A stretch of DNA of 37,424 nt, from positions 1-37,424 of the forward strand of contig CACZDM010000010.1 in NCBI GenBank assembly GCA_902779915.1, in the 5' to 3' direction. The position numbers and the translations under genes were made by a program. How positions within the stretch are numbered: position 1 is the first letter of the stretch; each line of letters begins with the position of its first letter. This DNA is from Oscillospiraceae bacterium (GTDB lineage Bacteria; Bacillota; Clostridia; Oscillospirales; Ruminococcaceae). Of the stretch, positions 30,970 through 37,424 are shown piece after piece. A model generated the notes under the pieces. The model saw only the letters and a list, made by a program, of their open reading frames with translations, was not told the origin of the DNA and did not search any database.

Positions 30970-32640
30970 TTGTTAATCAATCTATATATAAAAAATTTGG
31001 CTGTTGTTGAAAAAGCAACGCTGGATTTTGGAAAGGGAATGAACCTGTTCACAGGCGAGACGGGGGCGGGGAAGTCGATAATAATTGGTGCGATAAATTT
31101 CATAATTGGCGGAAGATGCTCGAAAAATATGGTTCGGGCTGGGGAAAAAAAGGCTGTTGTTGTCGCAACTTTTCAGGATCTTTCGGAAGATGTTCGAGAT
31201 TTTGCTAAAAGTCAAGACTGGGATATATCCGACGATCAGCTCATAATTCAGCGCGACATTTATGCTGATGGGAGAACTTTGTCAAAAGTTAATGGAATGC
31301 CGGTTAATGTTTCGATTCTGCGTCAGCTCGGGGGGTTTTTGGTCAACATTCACGGCCAGAGGGATAGTCAAATTTTGCTCTTTCCTGAAAAACATTTGAA
31401 TATATTGGATAATTATGGCGACTTGAATGAAATTTTAGCTAAATATCAATATCATTTTGAACGTCTAAAAAAAATAAACTCGGAGCTTATCAAAATAAAA
31501 TCAGATCAGGCCGCAAAATCCGAGCAAATTGAAAGCATTTCGGAACAGATTCGCGAAATCCAGCAGGCGGCCATTGAGGAAGGGGAGGACGTTGAGCTTG
31601 AGAGCGAATCCAGGTCAATCAAAAACTCAGCGAAAATTTTAGAAAATTTAAGTCTTGCGCATGAAATTTTAGTTGGAAACGATGAATCAAGCGGAGCTGT
31701 TGACATGCTAAATGACGCTTGCTCGCGTCTTGAGACGGCGGCGGAATACTATGACGATGTTTCGGTTTTGGCGGAAAAACTTCGAGGATTGTTGTTTGAA
31801 GTTCAGGAAATTTCATATGAAATTGGAAATAAATGCCAGAATCTCGATTTTAATCCAAATAAGCTTGATTTAATTGAAAGCCGGCTTGACGAAATTTTTA
31901 AAATAAAGCGAAAATATGGCCCGTCAATCAGTGATGTTAATAATAGGTTGAATTTTTTAGAGTCTGAGCTTGAAAAAATAGAATTATATGATGTTAGGCA
32001 AAATGAGTTGATTGTTTCTCAAAAATCTGAGACAAAATGTTTAAAAGATCTTGGGGAAGAGCTTTCGCAAAAAAGGCGGGCTGTCGCTTCAAAATTTGTC
32101 AGGGCAGTTTCTGATGAGCTTGCTTTTTTAGACATGCAGGGCGTTAAATTTGAGGTCAATATATTTCCATCAAAAGACAAAGTGTGTGGGATGGAGTGTG
32201 TTGAATTTTGGATTTCAACAAATGCGGGAGAGCCTCCAAAGCCAATTGGCAAAATTGCGTCTGGGGGGGAATTGTCGAGGATTATGCTGGCCATAAAGAA
32301 CGTTTTGGCGCAAAAAGATCGAGTTTCAACTTTAATCTTTGATGAGATAGACACTGGAGTTTCGGGTTCTGCTGCGCAAAAGATCGGGTTGAAGCTTAAA
32401 CAAGTTTCCAAAAACAGGCAGGTTTTTTGCGTGACGCATTTAGCGCAAATCGCAGCTTTAGCAGATTCACACTTCAAAATTTTCAAAAAAACTTTAAATG
32501 GAAGGTCTTTTGCCCAGGTTTCGGAGCTTGATGAACCAGGACGAGTTGAGGAGGTTGCAAGAATCATGGCAGCTGGGTCAATAACAAATTTAAACCTGCA
32601 AACGGCGCGCGAGATGATTGAAAAAGGGCGCAAAAGCTAG
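30970..32640 (+). CDS. recN: DNA repair protein RecN
   Basis: An SMC-like ATPase for double-strand break repair, 556 residues. The P-loop is FTGETGAGKSIIIGAINFI, then the RTLSKVNGMPV and LVNIHGQRDSQ motifs. The middle is a long coiled coil (about residues 155-370). The ABC signature is IASGGELSRIMLAIK and Walker B is LIFDEIDTGVSG. The start is TTG 30970 after AGGAGGG. It ends the same-strand run and is convergent with clpB. Confidence 0.97.
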   Translation: MLINLYIKNLAVVEKATLDFGKGMNLFTGETGAGKSIIIGAINFIIGGRCSKNMVRAGEKKAVVVATFQDLSEDVRDFAKSQDWDISDDQLIIQRDIYADGRTLSKVNGMPVNVSILRQLGGFLVNIHGQRDSQILLFPEKHLNILDNYGDLNEILAKYQYHFERLKKINSELIKIKSDQAAKSEQIESISEQIREIQQAAIEEGEDVELESESRSIKNSAKILENLSLAHEILVGNDESSGAVDMLNDACSRLETAAEYYDDVSVLAEKLRGLLFEVQEISYEIGNKCQNLDFNPNKLDLIESRLDEIFKIKRKYGPSISDVNNRLNFLESELEKIELYDVRQNELIVSQKSETKCLKDLGEELSQKRRAVASKFVRAVSDELAFLDMQGVKFEVNIFPSKDKVCGMECVEFWISTNAGEPPKPIGKIASGGELSRIMLAIKNVLAQKDRVSTLIFDEIDTGVSGSAAQKIGLKLKQVSKNRQVFCVTHLAQIAALADSHFKIFKKTLNGRSFAQVSELDEPGRVEEVARIMAAGSITNLNLQTAREMIEKGRKS

Positions 32641-32648
32641 AAAAAGAA

Positions 32649-32690
32649 AAAATGACTTCCCGATTAATTTCAAAGAGAAGTCATTTTTTT
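32649..32690. terminator. Bidirectional terminator between recN and clpB
   Basis: AAAATGACTTC (32649-32659) pairs with GAAGTCATTTT (32677-32687), followed by a T-run; on the other strand the A-run 32641-32651 provides the T tail for clpB. Confidence 0.85.
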
Positions 32691-32703
32691 ATTGTTTTGT
32701 TTT

Positions 32704-35310
32704 TTATTTTTGTGAGTGGGTTATATTAATTTTACTGTCTTTAAAATCAACGACTATTTCGGTTGAATTTGACAAATTTTCTTTGAGGATAACTCTTGCG
32801 ATTTCAGTTTCGATGTTTCTTTGAATGAAGCGTTTGAGCGGCCGGGCGCCATATATCGGGTTATATCCGTTTTCTATGACAAATTCTTTAGCTTTGGGCG
32901 TTAATATGCAGGTTAGTTGTCTTGATTTTAAACGCTCGTTTAATAAATTAATTTGTATGTCTAAAATTTTAGATATGTTGTCTTTAGATAGCGGCTTATA
33001 GAGGACAATTTCATCCAGCCTGTTTAAAAATTCCGGCTTGAATGATTGCCTGAGGATTGCTTTGATTTCGGCTCGAGCTTCTTTTTTGATTTGGCCGCAG
33101 TCGTCGATTCCATCAAGCAAAATTTCAGATCCAAGGTTTGATGTCAGGATGATTATTGTGTTTTTAAAATCGACAGTGTGGCCCTGGGAATCGGTTATTC
33201 TTCCATCATCTAAAACTTGGAGTAATATGTTGAAAACGTCTGGATGAGCTTTTTCGATCTCGTCAAACAGTATAACGGAATATGGTTTTCGCCTGATTGC
33301 TTCAGTCAGCTGGCCGCCTTCTTCATATCCAACATATCCCGGAGGGGCGCCAACAAGCCTGCTAACCGTGTGTTTTTCCATATATTCTGTCATGTCGATT
33401 CTGACGATGTTTCGCTGGTCATCAAACAAATTTTGGGCTAAAGTTTTTGCAAGCTCAGTTTTTCCAACGCCTGTTGGCCCCAAAAACAGGAAAGAACCGA
33501 TTGGCCGATTTGGATCTTGAATTCCCGCGCGCGAACGAACGATTGCGTCTGTGACTTTTCTGACCGCCTCGTCTTGGCCGATGACCCTTTTGCTGATTGC
33601 TTCGGGGAGCTTGAGAATTTTTTCCTGCTGGCCCTCCATGAGCTTTGAAGTTGGAATCCCTGTCCAACGCTGAATAATCTGCGCAATTTCCTTTTCCGTG
33701 ACCTTGTCTCGAAGCAGCGACCTTGAATTAAGCGAGCCCATTGCCAGCTTTTCCTCTTGTTCAAGCTCTTTTTTCAGGGCAGGGAGTTTCCCATATTTGA
33801 GTTCTGCTGCTTTGTTTAAATCATAATTTTGTTCGGCTTGTTCGATGTCTGAATTAAGCTTTTCGAGTTTTTCCCGCAGCTTTTGAACTTTTTGGATTGC
33901 GGATTTTTCGTTTTCCCATCTTGCTTTCAGAAGGTTAAACTGTTCCCGAAGATCGGAGAGCTCTTTTTGAATTTCCAGGAGATGTTCTTTTGAAAGCTCG
34001 TCTTTTTCTTTTTTCAGGGCAGCTTCTTCGATTTGGTGCTGAATGATTTTTCGCTGGATGATGTCAAGTTCTGTTGGCATAGAGTCTATTTCAGTTCGAA
34101 TCATAGCACACGCTTCGTCTATTAAATCTATCGCTTTATCCGGCAAAAATCTGTCTGTTATATATCTGTCAGACAGCATAGCAGCGGTGATTATGGCTTG
34201 GTCTTGGATATGGACCCCGTGATATATTTCATACCGATCCTTCAAGCCGCGCAGTATGGCAATAGTGTCTTCAACGGAGGGTTGGTTGACCATGACAGGT
34301 TGAAATCGTCGCTCCAGGGCGGGATCTTTTTCAATATATTTTCTATATTCATCAAGCGTTGTTGCTCCAATGCAGTGAAGCTCGCCTCTTGCAAGCATCG
34401 GTTTCAGAAGGTTTCCAGCGTCCATTGAGCCTTCAGTTTTTCCGGCGCCGACAATGGTGTGTAGCTCATCAATAAACATTATGATTTTCCCGTCTGATTT
34501 TTTGATTTCAGCCAAAACCGCTTTGAGCCTTTCTTCAAATTCTCCTCGAAATTTTGCCCCAGCAATCAACGATCCCATATCTAGCGAAAAAATTATCTTG
34601 TCTTTCAAAGAATTTGGAACATCTCCTCGAACAATCCTTTGGGCCAGGCCTTCTGCGATTGCGGTTTTTCCAACCCCGGGCTCTCCGATCAAAACGGGAT
34701 TGTTTTTGGATTTTCTTGATAAAATGCGAATGACATTTCGAATTTCATCGTCTCTTCCGATGACGGGGTCAAGCTTTTTGCTTTTTGCGTGTTCAACGAG
34801 ATTTATTCCAAATTTTTTCAAAGCGTCATATGTTGATTCGGGGGTGTCGCTGGTTATTCTTGTCGATCCGCGGACTTGAGACAGGATTTTTAAGAAGTCA
34901 TTTTTATTTATGTTAAATATTCGAAATATTTCTTTTAGTTTCAGCGAATTTTCAATGATTGAAAGAAAAATGTGTTCAACTGAAATATACTCGTCTTTCA
35001 TTGAATTTGCAATTTGTTCGGCTGAATTCAGGACCTGATCAACTTCACCGGAAATGTATATTTTACTTGCTTGATGGCTTGTTTGGCCAATTTTTGGGAG
35101 GTTTTCGATTTCTTTTCTGATCGCCGAAACAAATCCGTCTAAATTGACCTGTTGCCTTTTTAAAAGTTCTGGAATCAATCCATCTTGTTGCGTTAGTAAA
35201 GCAAGCAGCAGATGATATATTTCTAGAGTTGAATTTTTATATTGTGTTGTTAAATTTTGAGCCTCTTGAATGGCTTCGATTGATTTTTGAGTTAATTTTT
35301 GTGAATCCAT
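32704..35310 (-). CDS. clpB: ATP-dependent chaperone ClpB
   Basis: A hexameric disaggregase of 868 residues. It has an N-domain (SIEAIQEAQNLTTQYKNS), a first AAA+ module with GEPGVGKTAIAEGLA and IMFIDELHTIVGAG, a long middle-domain coiled coil (about residues 410-530), a second AAA+ with FLFLGPTGVGKTELAKTLA and ILFDEIEKAHPDV, and a C-terminal sensor-2 GARPLKRFIQR. The middle domain distinguishes it from ClpC/ClpA. AAAGGA lies 10 nt upstream of ATG. I find neither a CIRCE nor a clear CtsR operator upstream. Confidence 0.98.
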   Translation of the reverse strand: MDSQKLTQKSIEAIQEAQNLTTQYKNSTLEIYHLLLALLTQQDGLIPELLKRQQVNLDGFVSAIRKEIENLPKIGQTSHQASKIYISGEVDQVLNSAEQIANSMKDEYISVEHIFLSIIENSLKLKEIFRIFNINKNDFLKILSQVRGSTRITSDTPESTYDALKKFGINLVEHAKSKKLDPVIGRDDEIRNVIRILSRKSKNNPVLIGEPGVGKTAIAEGLAQRIVRGDVPNSLKDKIIFSLDMGSLIAGAKFRGEFEERLKAVLAEIKKSDGKIIMFIDELHTIVGAGKTEGSMDAGNLLKPMLARGELHCIGATTLDEYRKYIEKDPALERRFQPVMVNQPSVEDTIAILRGLKDRYEIYHGVHIQDQAIITAAMLSDRYITDRFLPDKAIDLIDEACAMIRTEIDSMPTELDIIQRKIIQHQIEEAALKKEKDELSKEHLLEIQKELSDLREQFNLLKARWENEKSAIQKVQKLREKLEKLNSDIEQAEQNYDLNKAAELKYGKLPALKKELEQEEKLAMGSLNSRSLLRDKVTEKEIAQIIQRWTGIPTSKLMEGQQEKILKLPEAISKRVIGQDEAVRKVTDAIVRSRAGIQDPNRPIGSFLFLGPTGVGKTELAKTLAQNLFDDQRNIVRIDMTEYMEKHTVSRLVGAPPGYVGYEEGGQLTEAIRRKPYSVILFDEIEKAHPDVFNILLQVLDDGRITDSQGHTVDFKNTIIILTSNLGSEILLDGIDDCGQIKKEARAEIKAILRQSFKPEFLNRLDEIVLYKPLSKDNISKILDIQINLLNERLKSRQLTCILTPKAKEFVIENGYNPIYGARPLKRFIQRNIETEIARVILKENLSNSTEIVVDFKDSKINITHSQK

Positions 35311-35630
35311 TTTTAGTCAATCCTTTCGTTAAATAGTCTTTTTAACAGAGGTTATGTTAATTTAAACAAAAAATCCAAAAAATATTATATCACAAATTTA
35401 TCTAAAATAAAAGTCGAAATTTTGAAGATATATAATGCTAAATGTGGAGGTTTTCGTTGTTGTTTTGGAAGGTTTAATAGATTTTTGCATTGCTTTTTAA
35501 CAACTCCAATAAATTTTATTATTATTTTCAAAAGTCAAGGCTAAAAATATGGCGGTTAAATTATTGGTATTTTTTTGTTGAATCTCGATATTATCGGGAT
35601 ATTTTCAATATATTCTTCAATTTGTGCTAA
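35311..35630. other. Long AT-rich clpB upstream region
   Basis: A minus-strand TATAAT (35384-35389) lacks a good -35 and may be the clpB promoter. There is a perfect 11-bp palindrome CGATATTATCG at 35586-35596. I see no ORF or known stress operator. Confidence 0.4.
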
Positions 35631-35637
35631 TTCGACA
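35631..35637 (-). promoter_or_regulatory. Spo0A box upstream of the coiled-coil gene
   Basis: TTCGACA on this strand (TTTTGTCGAA on the other), 7 bp upstream of the -35 at 35645. This is the same orientation and almost the same spacing as the box before the thioesterase promoter. Confidence 0.55.
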
Positions 35638-35644
35638 AAAATTC

Positions 35645-35672
35645 TTGACTTAATATTTATAGGTTGTATAAT
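35645..35672 (+). promoter_or_regulatory. Promoter upstream of the mini-ORF and coiled-coil gene
   Basis: TTGACT (35645-35650), 16 bp and TATAAT (35667-35672). GGGAGG follows at 35681. Confidence 0.65.
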
Positions 35673-35695
35673 ATATATTAGGGAGGTGGTGGTTA

Positions 35696-35728
35696 ATGGT
35701 TTTTGTGGTGGTTATGTTTAAACAATAA
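35696..35728 (+). CDS. Ten-codon mini-ORF (possible leader peptide)
   Basis: ATG 35696 encodes MVFVVVMFKQ and stops at TAA; GGGAGG lies 9 nt upstream. It is the first translatable frame after the promoter, 270 bp before the coiled-coil gene. The intervening 35729-35997 is very AT-rich with no other gene, apart from an inverted pair TATCGA/TCGATA (35895-35900 and 35928-35933). Confidence 0.3.
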   Translation: MVFVVVMFKQ

Positions 35729-35997
35729 TTTTTTTGATAAATATGTTATTTTTAGCTAAAAATGGTTTATTATTAGTAAAAATTTATTAAATGTTATGTT
35801 AAAATTGTGATTTATTACATAAAATATTGTTTGATAAAATATAAAAAACTAGTGTGAAAAATTTGGATAAAAAATTATTCATATAGAGCCTAAATATCGA
35901 TTGAAAATTGGAATATGTTTTTTGATGTCGATAATATCTGTTAAAAATTAACTTATTTAGAAAGTATTTAAAAATTATATTGAAGGGAGAAAAATCA

Positions 35998-37424
35998 TGA
36001 ATACTGTGGGATTTATTTTTTATAACAGAATAATGCCAAGCCCCAAAAAGAGGGACAAGTTGAATTTTTTAGACAATGAGTATAAAATTTATGAATTTTT
36101 TTGTGAAAATGGCTATGACAAAAATTTTGATGTTTTTAAGGTTGAATTGGAAAATTTTCTAAATTCAGATGAAACAGTAAAAATGCTTTTTGATTATGAT
36201 GATTCGGAGCTTTCGGATGATATGCTTGATCAGGTTGCTGGCGGAGGAGCTGATCCGAAGCGTGTCATACTAGGTGGGCTGTCTGCTTTGTTGCTTGCGT
36301 GCGGCGGTCTTTCCATGGTCAACACCTGGGATACTAATAAAAACTCTCAAATCGAATCAGGCGATTCTTCGGATTTTAAAGATGATGGCGCTAAACCGGG
36401 ACAAAATTCAGGTTTTGAATTTAATCGAGATGATTGGAAAAAGGAAGATGAGGCGGACAAAAAAAGAAAACTTCCTGATCCTGGAGATGGCGGGTCTGGT
36501 GGAGGAGGCGGATCTGTCGGAGACAGAAGAAAAGATGCTTTCGGAAGGTTGAATCAAGGAAGAAGATCTCCTGGAGGCGATGGCGGCGGATCTGACTTTG
36601 GCAATTTTGGAAAAGGAAGGTTTGGCAGCAAAGGATCGCAGTCTAGAGGTCGCGTTGGAAGAATTGCAAGAAATTCAGATGGTGTTGAAGCAAAGGCGAA
36701 ATATGGCCCGAATAATGAATTTGAAAATCGAATTAAGCAATTTGAAGATTTGCAAAGGAATATGCAAAACAGAATAAATCAACTGGAAGCCCAGAAAGTC
36801 GGCTTTATTAATGAATTAAACACATTTAGGCGTGAAATTGATTCATTAAAAAAATCCAATCAAGCTAAAGACAGTGAAATTGCTAGACTGAGAATTGAAT
36901 TAGACAAAGCAAATCGTGAAAACTTGAATTTAAAAAACAATAGCAGAAATTTACAAAATCAAGTTGGCGATTCAAATGATTTGATTGCAAAGTTGCGGCA
37001 AGAAAATGCAGAGTTAAGAAACGCAAATGTTGGGTTGAAAAGAGAAAATGCAGAATTAAAAAATGCAAATGATGGATTCCAGAGAGAACATACAAGGCTG
37101 CAAAACGCAAATGTTGAACTAACAAATCGTGTTTATGATTTGACAAATCGGTTTAATATTTTGCAGAATGAAAATATTAGATTGAATGATGATTTGAAAA
37201 AATCAAGCAGTGACAATGCCGAATTGGTTAATGCAAATGGACAGCTGAGAAACAGAATTAGTGATTTGCAGGTTCAATTGGAGGAAGCTAGAAATCAAAA
37301 TGAAGATTTGAATAAGCAGTTGGATGAAGCTAGAAATCAAAATGCTGAATTGAACGAACAGTTGAATAATTTGGGTAGTTTGTTGACTGTGGCTGACGCT
37401 TTGCAGAAAGATTGGCAGACTGAA
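35998..37424 (+). CDS. Coiled-coil protein with double-glycine leader-like N-terminus (partial)
   Basis: Open from ATG 35998 (GAAGGGAG upstream) to the window end, 475 codons without a stop, so the gene is truncated by the window. Residues of about 25-83 resemble a Nif11/NHLP-type peptide leader: YKIYEFFCENGYDKNFDVF, then ELSDDMLDQVAGG with a Gly-Gly. Directly after comes a hydrophobic helix (RVILGGLSALLLACGGLSMV), then a Gly/Asp/Lys-rich linker (to about 230), and then a long heptad-rich coiled coil (ENAELRNANVGLKREN, then QLEEARNQNEDLNKQL-type repeats). No known function recognised. If the leader is real, a C39-type exporter could cleave it. Its promoter has a Spo0A box. Confidence 0.75.

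Noticed and set aside
35311-35450. CIRCE or CtsR operator for clpB
   Set aside because: No TTAGCACTC inverted repeat or GGTCAAA tandem was found on either strand.

Overview
The window reads as chromosome of a low-G+C, endospore-forming Gram-positive bacterium (Firmicutes, Clostridia-like). The evidence is the spoIIAA-spoIIAB-sigF and spoIIGA-sigE genes, a LysM/GH18 cortex-lytic-type enzyme, Gram-positive gene orders (rpsB-tsf, ffh-rpsP-khpA-rimM-trmD, asp23-nusB-xseA-xseB-ispA-dxs-tlyA-nadK-recN), many TTG/GTG starts with strong Shine-Dalgarno sites, and TGA used as a normal stop. I cannot assign a genus from sequence alone.

Layout: (1) 1-1690, most of surface-protein cassette 1. (2) 2060-5136, sporulation cluster spoIIAA-spoIIAB-sigF-spoIIGA-sigE. 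(3) 5222-9270, a hotdog thioesterase, a tRNA-like remnant, a zinc-ribbon protein, a DUF1858 protein, a SleL-like hydrolase and a GtrB-like glycosyltransferase. (4) 9371-11099, cassette 2. (5) 11382-17519, rpsB, tsf, an unusual Spo0A-like regulator, ffh, rpsP, khpA, rimM, trmD and an HPr-like protein. (6) 17520-18041, decayed small genes, then uvrC and a chloramphenicol-acetyltransferase-like gene. (7) 20677-23422, cassette 3. (8) 23545-32640, the asp23 to recN run, convergent with clpB. (9) 35631-37424, a regulated promoter and a coiled-coil protein with a double-glycine leader-like N-terminus that runs off the end.

The most unusual content is a dispersed family of three cassettes inserted among housekeeping genes. 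Each has an AGCCG pentanucleotide tract of very different length (15, 5.8 and about 1 unit) at the predicted start point of an internal promoter, a conserved short hydrophobic leader ORF, a secreted low-complexity protein, and a near-identical terminator. The secreted proteins of cassettes 1 and 3 have a signal peptide, a Big_2-like domain and a beta-solenoid-like repeat built from 18- and 24-bp DNA units. Cassette 2 is divergent and chimeric. A ~200-bp non-coding repeat ('R', five copies) flanks the cassettes. The two cassette promoters that are complete in the window carry a perfect Spo0A box (TTTGTCGAA) between -35 and -10. The same 9-mer occurs upstream of the thioesterase, upstream of rpsB and upstream of the final coiled-coil gene. 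Together with a Spo0A paralogue that has lost its phospho-acceptor aspartate, this suggests phase-variable, sporulation-linked surface or spore-coat proteins. That functional reading is inference. The sequence features are visible directly.
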